Part shown: positions 8,433-16,542 of the stretch, piece by piece
How positions within the stretch are numbered: the stretch's first letter is position 1
How the letters are laid out: the number at the start of each line of letters is the position of its first letter
DNA from: Clostridiaceae bacterium
Lineage (GTDB): Bacteria > Bacillota > Clostridia > Oscillospirales > Acutalibacteraceae
DNA: 64,000 bases
NCBI GenBank assembly: GCA_016288315.1
Contig: JAEEYU010000055.1
Location: forward strand, 62,001 to 126,000
Direction of reading: 5' to 3'
The notes under the pieces: generated by a model
The model's database searches: none
Told to the model about the DNA's origin: nothing
The model's input: only the letters and a program-made list of their open reading frames with translations
Program-made: the position numbers and the translations under genes

Positions 8433-9147
8433 AGCTGTTCAGAATTATTCCGAACTCTCCTCACTCGGCTCCTCGCCTTATTCCGCTAAAATTCAGGCAT
8501 TTTTTAAAACTTACGGCAACGAATACGGGTTTGCACGTTTCTGGGTTCAGAACGGCGATACAGCCGTTTGCAGTGTTGACGGCAATATAACAATAGAATG
8601 CACCGGAAACACCGATTTTGACGAGCTGAAGCATTTTTTGAATTATATTCCTTACGCTTCTGTTATTACAGATGAAAAATACTGTGAAAACCTCGGCATG
8701 AGACCCGATTTATCTTCATTTACGGTTGAATATTGCGGCGATTCTGAGAAAAAAGCCATTTCGTTTGATGACAATTACAAGGATGTTTATGCTTTGCTTG
8801 TTTCTTCCGGCTTTGAGCTCGGCGAATACGGCGCTTTTCTTGCCGATTTTGCATCAAGAGTCAATAACGGATGTGCCGCATTATCAACAATATATGACAA
8901 CAGCATTCTTGCGGCAACGGCATCTGCATTATTTATCGGTGAAAATGATGTTTTGCTCGGAGCAGTTGCAACAGACAAAGAAAAACGGGGCAGGGGCTAT
9001 GCGTCTCAACTTGTAAAAGCCCTTGCGTCATATTATGCAACAGATAAAAAAGTATTTCTTTTCTGCAGAGAAGATTCTTTATCGGAATTTTATAAAAAAT
9101 GCGGTTTCTGCATAGTTGGCAGATGGACGCAGATTAACAACGGATAA
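8425..9147 (+). CDS. GNAT family N-acetyltransferase
   Basis: Acyl-CoA dependent N-acetyltransferase of unknown substrate, 240 residues. The ATG at 8425 follows AACGGAG and overlaps the M42 stop; the 21 codons upstream lack a better signal. The GNAT fold occupies the C-terminal half. The acetyl-CoA loop is KRGRGYASQLV at about residues 186-196, preceded by the strand LLGAVATD and followed by the motif-B part EFYKKCGFCIVG. The N-terminal half (about 1-110) is not recognisable and may be a second, degenerate acetyltransferase-like half. Neighbouring peptidases and an amino-acid lyase suggest amino acids or peptides as substrate, which is inference only. Confidence 0.8.
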   Translation: MLKAVQNYSELSSLGSSPYSAKIQAFFKTYGNEYGFARFWVQNGDTAVCSVDGNITIECTGNTDFDELKHFLNYIPYASVITDEKYCENLGMRPDLSSFTVEYCGDSEKKAISFDDNYKDVYALLVSSGFELGEYGAFLADFASRVNNGCAALSTIYDNSILAATASALFIGENDVLLGAVATDKEKRGRGYASQLVKALASYYATDKKVFLFCREDSLSEFYKKCGFCIVGRWTQINNG

Positions 9148-9151
9148 TACT

Positions 9152-10423
9152 ATGGATAACGGTTTTTTTGATTTTGACAAAAGAATACTACTTGCAGCAG
9201 AAAAAGCTGAGAAGTCTGCTGCAGCAGATTTCGGTTATATTAATGATGTAACGGAATACAATCAGCAGAAGGTTCTTTTTTCTTTTATCAGAAATGCTGT
9301 CAGTGAAGCGGATTTCGGTGCTTCAACAGGCTACGCTTACGGTGACAGAGGCAGAGAAAAGCTTGACAGAATTTATGCCGAGGTATTCGGCGGTGAAGAC
9401 GCTCTTGTTCGTCATTCTTTTACCTGCGGAACACATACTCTCGCCGTGGCGCTTTACGGTATATTAAGACCGGGCGACACAATGCTGTGCGTTACGGGAA
9501 CGCCTTATGACACAATCCACGGAGTTATCGGAATCAGCGGCAAAAGCAAAGGGCAGGGGACACTTGCCGATCTCGGTGTTGAATACCGTCAGACCGAGCT
9601 TGACAATAACGGAAAACCCGACTTTGAAAAAATTGCTGAAGATGTTAAAAAGTATAAACCGAAAATGGTTTATATTCAGCGTTCGCGCGGATATTCTTTA
9701 AGACCCAGTCTTTCGGTTGATGTAATCGGCAGAATAGTTTCCTGTGTTAAAAGCATTTGCAACAGTGTTGTAATGGTTGATAACTGTTACGGCGAGTTTG
9801 TTGAAAAAAACGAGCCGCTCGATGTCGGCGCAGATATAATTGCGGGCTCACTGATTAAAAACGCAGGCGGCGGAATTGCGAGAAGCGGCGGCTACATAGC
9901 GGGCAAAAAAGATCTTGTTGAACTTTGCTCCTACCGTATGACTACGCCCGGTCTCGGCAGAGAAGTCGGTGCAACTTTCGGTGAGAACAGAAATATGTTT
10001 ATGGGTGTTTTCAATGCCCCTCACGTTGTCGGCGAAGCGCTTAAAACCGCAGCTTTTTCAGCTTCACTTTTCAGCGGATTCGACTTTGAAGTTACTCCCG
10101 CTCCCGGAGAAATCAGGCACGACATTATTCAATCCGTCTGCCTTGAAAATCCTGAAAAGCTTATTGCTTTTTGTGAAGGTATGCAGTCCGGCGCTCCGGT
10201 TGATTCCTTCCTTACACCTGAGCCGTGGGATATGCCTGGCTATGACAGCAAGGTCATTATGGCGGCAGGCGCATTTATTATGGGCGCATCTATTGAGCTT
10301 TCGGCAGATGCTCCGCTTCGTGAACCTTTTGCCGTGTGGATGCAGGGCGGGCTTAATTATCACTCTGCCAAGGCGGGGATTATGCTTGCGGCTCAAAAAA
10401 TGTTAGACAAAGGGCTGATTTAA
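9152..10423 (+). CDS. Methionine gamma-lyase-like PLP enzyme ('aluminium resistance protein' family)
   Basis: Fold-type I PLP enzyme of the Met_gamma_lyase Pfam family, often labelled aluminium resistance protein in Firmicutes; the physiological reaction is not established. The 423 residues match the family well: EYNQQKV near the start, the STGYAYGDRGREKLDRIYAEVFG block, DALVRHSFTCGTH, IQRSRGYSLRPSL, VDNCYGEF with the PLP-aspartate, and the lysine in AGSLIKNAGGG that should form the Schiff base. The start at 9152 lies 4 bases after the acetyltransferase stop with only a weak AACGGA signal. An earlier in-frame start exists at 9116, but that segment does not look like the family. Confidence 0.85.
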   Translation: MDNGFFDFDKRILLAAEKAEKSAAADFGYINDVTEYNQQKVLFSFIRNAVSEADFGASTGYAYGDRGREKLDRIYAEVFGGEDALVRHSFTCGTHTLAVALYGILRPGDTMLCVTGTPYDTIHGVIGISGKSKGQGTLADLGVEYRQTELDNNGKPDFEKIAEDVKKYKPKMVYIQRSRGYSLRPSLSVDVIGRIVSCVKSICNSVVMVDNCYGEFVEKNEPLDVGADIIAGSLIKNAGGGIARSGGYIAGKKDLVELCSYRMTTPGLGREVGATFGENRNMFMGVFNAPHVVGEALKTAAFSASLFSGFDFEVTPAPGEIRHDIIQSVCLENPEKLIAFCEGMQSGAPVDSFLTPEPWDMPGYDSKVIMAAGAFIMGASIELSADAPLREPFAVWMQGGLNYHSAKAGIMLAAQKMLDKGLI

Positions 10424-11130
10424 TGAAATTTGACGGAATAACACCCGAAGCTAGACTTCTTCTTTCTGAAAACAGATTCAGAGATTCCAAAGATTTTTAT
10501 GATGAAAATAAAGAGAAAATAAAACAATCCGCCACAATACCCATGCGTCAGATTGCTGCAATTGTCAGTGAAAAATTAGCGCCGATTGACCCGTTAATGG
10601 TTACAGACCCGGTCAAAATGGTTTCGAGAATACGCAGAGATACGCGCTTCACAAAAGATCAGCATCTTTACCGCGAGAATATGTGGGTAATGTTTATGCG
10701 TTCAAAATATGACTGGCCGCAATACCCTTGTATGTGGTTTGAGTTTACTCCCCAATCCTATTCACTCGGCGTCGGCTTGTTTATGCAGACTCCCGCCGTG
10801 CTTGAATACTGGCGCAGGGCTATAAGAGAAAACACCGATGAATTCAGAAAAGCTGTTAAAAGCGTTGAAAAAACAGGCGCAGTCATTGAAGGCGAACAAT
10901 ACAAAAAACCAAAAGATGGCTGCCCGAAGGGGCTTGAAAAATATTATAATTGTAAAAGTGTTTATTTTATTATTAATTCATTGAAACTCGAAGACTTAGA
11001 GGATGAAACAATAATTAATAAACTGCTTGACTGCTATTTATCATTTGCACCGATGTATAAGTTTATGCTCGGCGTTTCAGACAGATTTACAAGTGAAACC
11101 GGTTTTGTTCCTTACAGGAGGAGAAAATGA
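10423..11130 (+). CDS. DUF2461 family protein
   Basis: Cytoplasmic protein of unknown function, 235 residues. The family signature is visible: F-x-x-N-x-x-x-x-W-F-type N-terminus (here FYDENKEKI), the R-R-D-T-R-F motif at about residues 68-73, the KYDWPQYPCMWFEFTP strand and GVGLFMQTPA. The family is widespread in bacteria and its function is not known. It begins one base before the end of the PLP-enzyme gene (TAATG) and overlaps the lipoprotein gene by 4 bases, so it is a true member of this operon. Confidence 0.8.
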   Translation: MKFDGITPEARLLLSENRFRDSKDFYDENKEKIKQSATIPMRQIAAIVSEKLAPIDPLMVTDPVKMVSRIRRDTRFTKDQHLYRENMWVMFMRSKYDWPQYPCMWFEFTPQSYSLGVGLFMQTPAVLEYWRRAIRENTDEFRKAVKSVEKTGAVIEGEQYKKPKDGCPKGLEKYYNCKSVYFIINSLKLEDLEDETIINKLLDCYLSFAPMYKFMLGVSDRFTSETGFVPYRRRK

Positions 11131-12095
11131 AAAAACGGGTAATCCCGATTGTTTTGCTTTTTGTTTTTCTTGCTCAGTTTTCTGCCTGCTCGGTAAAAAT
11201 GAATAATAATAAAACGGATGAGACCTATTCATATTCATCGGATATTTCTGTCAGTTCTTTTCATACTCAGACCGCAGAGAAAACCGATATTTTGATTACT
11301 GAAGAAAAAACGACAGAAGCTGAAACTGCGTCACAGACAAAAGCGGCAGAGCAGGAAGAAACAACTACAGTCGCACAAACAGAAGATAAAAACCCCGTTG
11401 AAGAGCTGATAACGGAAATTCTCTCCGTCATTAAACCGACAGAAACAACAACTCTTCCGCCCGTTACTCAGAGTGTTCGTGTGAACGGTTATTCACAAAA
11501 ACAGTTAATTAATTATTTTGTCGAGACTGCTATGAACAGCGAGAACGGTATTAATATCGGCAGAGTCCTGAAATGGACAAAAAGAGTTAATGTTTGTGTT
11601 TCGGGGAATTACAACAACGGTGATTTATCCTTAATCAGACAGTTGTGTTCATCGCTTAACAGCATTGACGGCTTCCCGGGAATCAGCATTACTGACAGCT
11701 CCTCAAATGCTGATATTCTAATCTTGTTTGCCGGAAGGTTGCAGCTTTCGTCTCTTATAAGCGATTTCGGACTGCTTGATGACGGTTACTGCGGTCTTGT
11801 CTGGAACACATCCTATTCCCTCAGAAAAGCAGTTATAGGTATCAATTCAACAATCGTCAACCGTTCAAGAAGAAACTCCGTTATATGTGAGGAGTTTTTG
11901 CAGGCAATGGGTATTCCGAATGATTCAGACAGTTATAAAAACAGTGTGTTTTATCAATTATCCGACAGTGTCTCTTGGCCTTCCAGGCTTGACTGGGGCG
12001 TTGTTTCTGTTCTGTATAATCCCGGAATGAAACCGGGTATGACAAAATCTGAAGCAAGAGAAGTTGCCGCAACTTTTGTCAAAAGCGGAATCTGA
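11127..12095 (+). CDS. Lipoprotein with DUF2927-like domain
   Basis: Predicted membrane-anchored lipoprotein of 322 residues. The signal peptide (residues 1-20) ends in a lipobox, FSAC, with the lipidated cysteine at about 21. Residues 25-115 form a low-complexity Thr/Glu/Ser/Gln-rich linker that would extend through the cell wall. The rest resembles DUF2927: RVLKWTKRVNVCVSG, GYCGLVWN, the conserved EEFLQAMGIPNDSDSY segment and YNPGMKPGMTKSEA at the end. The glutamate-containing ..CEEFLQ.. helix recalls a zinc-protease helix, but no HExxH is present. Function unknown. The ATG follows AGGAGGAGAAA within the end of the DUF2461 gene. Confidence 0.75.
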   Translation: MKKRVIPIVLLFVFLAQFSACSVKMNNNKTDETYSYSSDISVSSFHTQTAEKTDILITEEKTTEAETASQTKAAEQEETTTVAQTEDKNPVEELITEILSVIKPTETTTLPPVTQSVRVNGYSQKQLINYFVETAMNSENGINIGRVLKWTKRVNVCVSGNYNNGDLSLIRQLCSSLNSIDGFPGISITDSSSNADILILFAGRLQLSSLISDFGLLDDGYCGLVWNTSYSLRKAVIGINSTIVNRSRRNSVICEEFLQAMGIPNDSDSYKNSVFYQLSDSVSWPSRLDWGVVSVLYNPGMKPGMTKSEAREVAATFVKSGI

Positions 12096-12114
12096 TTAAA
12101 GTGAGGAATTATTG

Positions 12115-12870
12115 ATGAGAGTAATGTCATTTAATGTTTTGTGTTACGGTAATCCGACACATTTCTGGCTTAAACGTATTCCCGGTGTGATTAAAGTTAT
12201 TAAAGACACTTCACCCGATTCTTTCGGCGTTCAGGAAGCGCACATAAAATGGATGAATGCTCTTTGTGAGAATTTACCTGAATACGGCTTTGTCGGTGTC
12301 GGCAGAGATGACGGAAAAGAAGACGGTGAATTTGCCGCTGTTTTTTATAAAAAGGATTTGTATGAGGTTGTTGACAGCGGTAATTTCTGGCTCTCGGAAA
12401 CTCCGGACAGACCGTCGCTCGGATGGGATTCCGCCTGCATAAGAATATGCACCTGGGCTGAACTTAAGAATAAAGAAACTGGCAAAACTTATATCCATAT
12501 GAACACTCATCTGGACCATATCGGGGTGGTTGCAAGAACACAAGGCGTTAAGCTTATAAAAGAAAAAGCCGCCTCTTTCGGCGGAAAGCCTGTAATATGC
12601 ACGGGCGATTTCAATATTGAGCAGGACACCGACTGCTACGTTGAAATGGTCTCAGGCAATATGGCGGATGCAAGAAAGATTGCTCCCGATTCAGATGACT
12701 GTTACACTTTTCACGGCTTCAGACCGTCAAAATATCAGGATAAGATTGATTTTATATTTGTTGATAAAAATACCGTAAAACCGCTGAAATTCAAAGTAAT
12801 CAACAAAAAAGAATACGGTAAATATTATTCAGATCATTTCGCCGTATATGCAGATTTGATTATAGAATAA
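12115..12870 (+). CDS. Endonuclease/exonuclease/phosphatase family protein
   Basis: Metal-dependent phosphodiesterase or phosphatase of the EEP fold, 251 residues. No signal peptide, so cytoplasmic. Catalytic motifs: FNVLCYG at the start, VQEAH with the metal-binding glutamate (about 41), NTHLDH (about 128-133), TGDFN (about 163-167), KIDFIF and the final SDHFAVYA with the catalytic histidine. The substrate could be a nucleic acid, phosphoinositide-like lipid or sugar phosphate. I use the ATG at 12115 with GTGAGG at 12101-12106; a TTG directly before it also is open. It is the last gene of the run and is followed by a strong terminator. Confidence 0.85.
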   Translation: MRVMSFNVLCYGNPTHFWLKRIPGVIKVIKDTSPDSFGVQEAHIKWMNALCENLPEYGFVGVGRDDGKEDGEFAAVFYKKDLYEVVDSGNFWLSETPDRPSLGWDSACIRICTWAELKNKETGKTYIHMNTHLDHIGVVARTQGVKLIKEKAASFGGKPVICTGDFNIEQDTDCYVEMVSGNMADARKIAPDSDDCYTFHGFRPSKYQDKIDFIFVDKNTVKPLKFKVINKKEYGKYYSDHFAVYADLIIE

Positions 12871-12874
12871 ATTA

Positions 12875-12907
12875 AAGGCATTCCTCGCGGAATGCCTTGA
12901 TTTTTTT
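12875..12907 (+). terminator. Rho-independent terminator of the nine-gene run
   Basis: AAGGCATTCC (12875-12884), loop TCGC, GGAATGCCTT (12889-12898), then GATTTTTTTA. A perfect 10-bp stem followed by a T run, 5 bases after the last stop. Confidence 0.9.
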
Positions 12908-12908
12908 A

Positions 12909-13493
12909 TCAGTAATTGTTGTCAGGTGATATAAACTCGGGGGCGGGGCCGTATTCGTTGTCGCCGGCACTGTCCTGTGCGAACCAAACAAGCAGAATAA
13001 TGAAACCGGCAATGGGAATAAGTTCAACAAGAATGTATATTCCGCTCTTGCCTATGTCGTGCAGTCTTCTGAAAGCCAGCGCAAATCCGGGAATAAAAGT
13101 AGCAAGGGAGTAAATGGATGCAAGAACCTGAAATGCATTGTTTTTGTAAGCAAGAATACCGAGAACAAATCCTACAATGCAGTTGAAAAGGAATACATAC
13201 CAGAACTCGCTTTTGACTGAACGTCCGCTGAAATCAACGTAACGTCTGAAAAACATTGAAACAGCTTCACCGAATGATACAGATGATTTCGGTCTTACGC
13301 TTGACTGCTGATAAGGCGGCTGATAATAGTTCTGCTGAGGGTCGGGCTGTTGATAATAGGTGCCCTGCTGAGCGTAAGTTTCGTTTTGTGTGTTGTTATA
13401 ATTATTTGTTTGTGCCTCAACAGGTGCTCCGCAGTTTTCGCAGAATCTTGCGCCGTCGGGGATAAAACCGCCGCATTTGTTGCAATAAGCCAT
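12909..13493 (-). CDS. Zinc-ribbon DUF805 membrane protein
   Basis: Membrane protein of unknown function, 194 residues. Residues 1-25 form a zinc ribbon with two CxxC pairs (YCNKCG and FCENCG). A Gln/Asn/Tyr-rich linker spans about 27-60. The DUF805 part follows, with FFRRYVDFSGRSVKSEFW, several hydrophobic helices and the hallmark RRLHDIGKSG. The start is the second ATG (13493), at correct distance from AAGGAG; the ATG at 13499 is almost on top of it. It lies 12 bases after the FemA/B-type gene and is probably cotranscribed. Zinc ribbon plus DUF805 or similar membrane parts is a common arrangement in Clostridia; the cargo or ligand is unknown. Confidence 0.83.
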   Translation of the reverse strand: MAYCNKCGGFIPDGARFCENCGAPVEAQTNNYNNTQNETYAQQGTYYQQPDPQQNYYQPPYQQSSVRPKSSVSFGEAVSMFFRRYVDFSGRSVKSEFWYVFLFNCIVGFVLGILAYKNNAFQVLASIYSLATFIPGFALAFRRLHDIGKSGIYILVELIPIAGFIILLVWFAQDSAGDNEYGPAPEFISPDNNY

Positions 13494-13505
13494 TGTCATT
13501 CTCCT

Positions 13506-14555
13506 TTATCTGTTTATTATTTTTGCTCTGATGCCTTTTGTCTTTTTGCGCAGCTTCTGTGCCGCGTTGACCGCTTCAAAGCCCGCTTTGCTGATTATAA
13601 GGTCGGCTTCACCCATAAATTCAGTATATTCCTTGCAGAATTTCTTTTTGAATTTGAAAATACCGTGCAGGGGATTGTTCTCATCGGGATAACCGCCTCT
13701 CAGATCATACCAGCCGGCTCCCTTTGAAATTGTCCATTTAATGGCTTCCCACTGAAGCAGATAATTTGGCTGAAGCTCTCTGTGCTCGTTCGAACTTGCT
13801 CCGTAAAGCCACCAGACTTTGTCGCCGTAAAGAATATGAAGAGTGCACCCGATTGCTTCGCCGTTATAATAAGCAAAGCACATTCTTGCGTTGTCACCGA
13901 AGGCATCCATCACTCGTTTGAAATATTCAGGCCCTCTTGTAGCGAACTTGTCTCTCTCACCGGTAATAAGCATTATTTTGTGAAATTCATCGATTGCTTC
14001 GGGACCTTTTTCGACTATTTCGACGCCCTCTTTTATTGCCCTGCGAACGCAGTTACGCGCCTTGGTATGAATCATCATCATCGCTTCATCTTCAGTTTTG
14101 CCTCTTAAATCCATTCTGAAAATGTAGCGTGACTGAATGGTGTTGTATTCTATACTGTTGTCTTTGAATTTAAAGCCGATGTCTTTAAGCAGGTTTATAT
14201 AATCTGTATTGGAAATCGGGGTGTCGGTGTCAACAGTCAATGCGTATGCCTTGTTCTTTTTGCCGTATTCTTCTGCCGCCTTCATAAGTTCTTTAACAGT
14301 CTGAGTGTCGGCAAGGTCGCAGACGGGACCTCTCGGAGCATACATCATACTCCAGGGAATCATCGGCATTTTTCTTAAAAGAAGTGCACACACACCTTTG
14401 ATATTTCCGCTGTCATCACGGCAGATTATTCCGCGCCAGTCCCAGTTGTTTTTGACCTTTCCCCAGGCGCTTGACTGCATCATGTGCCCTTTGGGAGAAG
14501 CACAGACATATTCATCAAATTCTTTTGCGTTGTCTATTGTTATGATTTCAGTCAA
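13506..14555 (-). CDS. FemA/FemB-type aminoacyltransferase (peptidoglycan bridge family)
   Basis: Transfers an amino acid from aminoacyl-tRNA onto the lipid-linked peptidoglycan precursor or a related acceptor; acts at the inner face of the membrane. The 349-residue protein has the paired GNAT-like fold of the family: QSSAWGKVKNNWDWRG near the start, PRGPVCD, the THTKARNCVRRAIKEGVEI helix region and the late block WWLYGASSNEHRELQPNYLLQWEAI with DLRGGYP. I use TTG 14555 because GAGGAG lies seven bases ahead; the ATG at 14570 overlaps that ribosome binding site. It lies upstream of the DUF805 gene. Which amino acid it adds cannot be read from sequence. Confidence 0.85.
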   Translation of the reverse strand: MTEIITIDNAKEFDEYVCASPKGHMMQSSAWGKVKNNWDWRGIICRDDSGNIKGVCALLLRKMPMIPWSMMYAPRGPVCDLADTQTVKELMKAAEEYGKKNKAYALTVDTDTPISNTDYINLLKDIGFKFKDNSIEYNTIQSRYIFRMDLRGKTEDEAMMMIHTKARNCVRRAIKEGVEIVEKGPEAIDEFHKIMLITGERDKFATRGPEYFKRVMDAFGDNARMCFAYYNGEAIGCTLHILYGDKVWWLYGASSNEHRELQPNYLLQWEAIKWTISKGAGWYDLRGGYPDENNPLHGIFKFKKKFCKEYTEFMGEADLIISKAGFEAVNAAQKLRKKTKGIRAKIINR

Positions 14556-14582
14556 AAAACCACTCCTCATTTATACTGTCTA

Positions 14583-14612
14583 TTGACATTATATATTTAT
14601 ATGTTTTATCAT
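14583..14612 (+). promoter_or_regulatory. Candidate promoter of the ArsC-like gene
   Basis: TTGACA (14583-14588) and TATCAT (14607-14612) with an 18-base spacer, 25 bases before an ACGGAGG ribosome binding site. Confidence 0.55.
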
Positions 14613-14637
14613 ACTTAAAAAGCAAACGGAGGTCAAT

Positions 14638-14976
14638 ATGAATATTCAGATTTTCGGTTTATCAAAATGCTTCGACACAAAAAAAGCGCAAAGATGGTTT
14701 AAAGAACGCTCAATTAAATTTCAATACATAGACCTCAGTCAGAAAAGTCTGAGCAAGGGTGAATACAACAGCGTAAAAGCGGCTGTCGGCTCTATGGAAG
14801 CACTTGTCAATGAAAAATCCAAGGCATACGAAAGAGAATATATGAAATATATTACCAAAGAGGCAGCCGAAGCCAAACTGCTTGAAAACGGTGAACTGTT
14901 CAAAACTCCCATTGTCAGAAACGGCAAACAGGCAACAGTCGGCTATTGCCCCGATGTCTGGAAAACCTGGGAATAA
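14638..14976 (+). CDS. ArsC/Spx family thioredoxin-fold protein
   Basis: Small 112-residue protein of the ArsC/Spx/YffB group. The thioredoxin-like fold starts IQIFGLSKCFDTKKAQRW with a single cysteine at about residue 10; the CxxC redox pair of Spx is absent. The conserved cis-proline region reads TPIVRNG near residue 95. The family includes glutaredoxin-dependent arsenate reductases, but no arsenic genes are near, so a role in arsenate reduction is not supported here. It is a single gene with its own promoter. Its stop codon directly abuts the stop of the convergent fucosidase gene. Confidence 0.82.
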   Translation: MNIQIFGLSKCFDTKKAQRWFKERSIKFQYIDLSQKSLSKGEYNSVKAAVGSMEALVNEKSKAYEREYMKYITKEAAEAKLLENGELFKTPIVRNGKQATVGYCPDVWKTWE

Positions 14977-16395
14977 TCAATACGCCTCAAATTTGGAGAT
15001 TGTTGCAAAGCATCGCGCCTGCTCAATAACAACTTTTATAAATTGAACTCTCTGTTCTTTGAAGCGGCAGATGCGTTTATGACCTATTACAGTCCCTTCG
15101 CTGACCTTTTTCCATTTGCCTTCAAGCATAAGATAAACAGAGAATTTCTCTATCTGCTGACCAGTTCTGATGTGTTCAGCAAGAACAATTTTGTCAATGT
15201 CATAATCATCGCCGAGGTCAAGCACAAGTTCAGAGCCGTCAGGGTTATCACCTGAATGCCAGTATTCCTCAGGGTCGCCGGAGAGAGCCATCTGACCGCA
15301 GTGAGCTTCATCAAGATGTCTGTTGTCGGTAACAACAGAATCTTCGGCAAGGTTTTCGTTAAAATCAATCTCAAGCTGTGCGCCGAGTGAAAGCATTGCC
15401 TCAACATCTCGGTCGCAGATTTTGCCTTCTTTATTCGGTGAAAGATTAAGCAGAAACGAGCCGTTTGCTCCGACAGAGTTATAATATATTTCGGTAAGCT
15501 TTGAAAGTGATTTCAGAGAATAATCTTCACTTTCGTGATAAAACCATCCTTTTCTGAGCGATGTGTTAACCTCTGCAGGATACCATATTAAGTTATTGCA
15601 GCCCTTTATGGCTTTTCTGCTACCGAGATCAACATCCTGAGGCGAAAACTTACGGGGAGGTTTGGTAACATTATTTTGTGATTTTGCTTCTATAACGGCG
15701 TGCTGACTGTGCCAGTAGGGAACAACGCTCCATTCGCTTGAACGGCATATTCCCGCTTCATTGCCAACCCAGCGAACATCGGGGCCGGTAACACAGATGC
15801 AGGCGTCGGGCTGAAGCTTGCGGATTAAAGCGTAGTAGCCCTCCCAGTCGTATTCCTGTTTTTTGCCGTTTTTGCCTTCTCCGCAGGCACCGTCAAGCCA
15901 TACGCAGAAAACATCACCGTAATTTGTAAGCAGCTCCGTAAGCTGATTTTTATAAAATCTGTTATATGCTTCACTGTCGCCGTAGCGCGGGTCGTGCCTG
16001 TCCCATGGTGAAAGATATACACCGAATTTCAGACCGTATTCACGGCAGGCATCGGCACACTCTTTGACTACATCGCCTTTGCCTTCTTTCCAGGGGCTGT
16101 ATTTGACGCTGTGGTCTGTGTAAGCCGAAGGCCAGAGGCAGAATCCGTCGTGATGCTTGCAGGTCAGAATCATCGCTCTCATTCCGGAAAGCTTTATAAG
16201 CTTTGCCCATTGACGTGCATCAAGTGCAGTGGGGTTGAAAAGCTCGGGGTCTTCATTGCCTGTTCCCCACTCGACATTTGTAAAAGTGTTCATACCGAAA
16301 TGAATAAATGCGTAAAATTCAAGGTCCTGCCAGGCAAGCTGCCTCTCACTGGGAACTATGCTCGCTGCATAGGCAATATTGTCGTTTGATTTCAT
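14977..16395 (-). CDS. GH29 alpha-L-fucosidase
   Basis: Retaining alpha-L-fucosidase, glycoside hydrolase family 29, 472 residues without a signal peptide, so acting on imported oligosaccharides. Motifs: QLAWQDLEFYAFIHFGMNTF at the start, ILTCKHHDGFCLWPS (active-site His-His), VYLSPWDRH and VFCVWLDGACGEG with the nucleophile aspartate. The C-terminal 120 residues look like a beta-sandwich (DDYDIDKIVLAEHI). The layout is closest to the subfamily B type that prefers alpha-1,3/1,4-fucosyl linkages; that assignment is tentative. I choose ATG 16395: a strong promoter at 16428-16456 would put the transcript start almost on the upstream ATG at 16419, and AAAGGG precedes 16395. Confidence 0.9.
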   Translation of the reverse strand: MKSNDNIAYAASIVPSERQLAWQDLEFYAFIHFGMNTFTNVEWGTGNEDPELFNPTALDARQWAKLIKLSGMRAMILTCKHHDGFCLWPSAYTDHSVKYSPWKEGKGDVVKECADACREYGLKFGVYLSPWDRHDPRYGDSEAYNRFYKNQLTELLTNYGDVFCVWLDGACGEGKNGKKQEYDWEGYYALIRKLQPDACICVTGPDVRWVGNEAGICRSSEWSVVPYWHSQHAVIEAKSQNNVTKPPRKFSPQDVDLGSRKAIKGCNNLIWYPAEVNTSLRKGWFYHESEDYSLKSLSKLTEIYYNSVGANGSFLLNLSPNKEGKICDRDVEAMLSLGAQLEIDFNENLAEDSVVTDNRHLDEAHCGQMALSGDPEEYWHSGDNPDGSELVLDLGDDYDIDKIVLAEHIRTGQQIEKFSVYLMLEGKWKKVSEGTVIGHKRICRFKEQRVQFIKVVIEQARCFATISKFEAY

Positions 16396-16427
16396 ATATG
16401 TATAATCCCTTTGCCTCATTTTTAATC

Positions 16428-16456
16428 AGTATATCATAAATAATAATATTAATCAA
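16428..16456 (-). promoter_or_regulatory. Promoter of the GH29 fucosidase gene
   Basis: On the minus strand TTGATT (16456-16451) and TATACT (16433-16428) are separated by 17 bases. Predicted transcript start near 16421, which argues for the downstream ATG at 16395. Confidence 0.6.
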
Positions 16457-16487
16457 ATAAAAACATAATATAATAAACAAATATAAA

Positions 16488-16523
16488 AGTCACATCACAT
16501 ACAGATTGTATGTTGATGTGACT
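16488..16523. terminator. Terminator of the lysine operon
   Basis: A long hairpin: AGTCACATCA with CATAC (16488-16502), loop AGATT, then GTATG and TGATGTGACT (16508-16523) with one bulged T. On the minus strand it is followed by TTTATATTTG. It lies 20 bases beyond the ACT-protein stop and probably ends the asd-dapA-dapB-ACT transcript. Confidence 0.8.
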
Positions 16524-16542
16524 GCTTTTATTATGCAAATAA

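Noticed and set aside
14638..14976. Arsenic resistance function for the ArsC-like gene
   Set aside because: No arsR, arsB or acr3 nearby and the family also includes Spx-like and unknown proteins.
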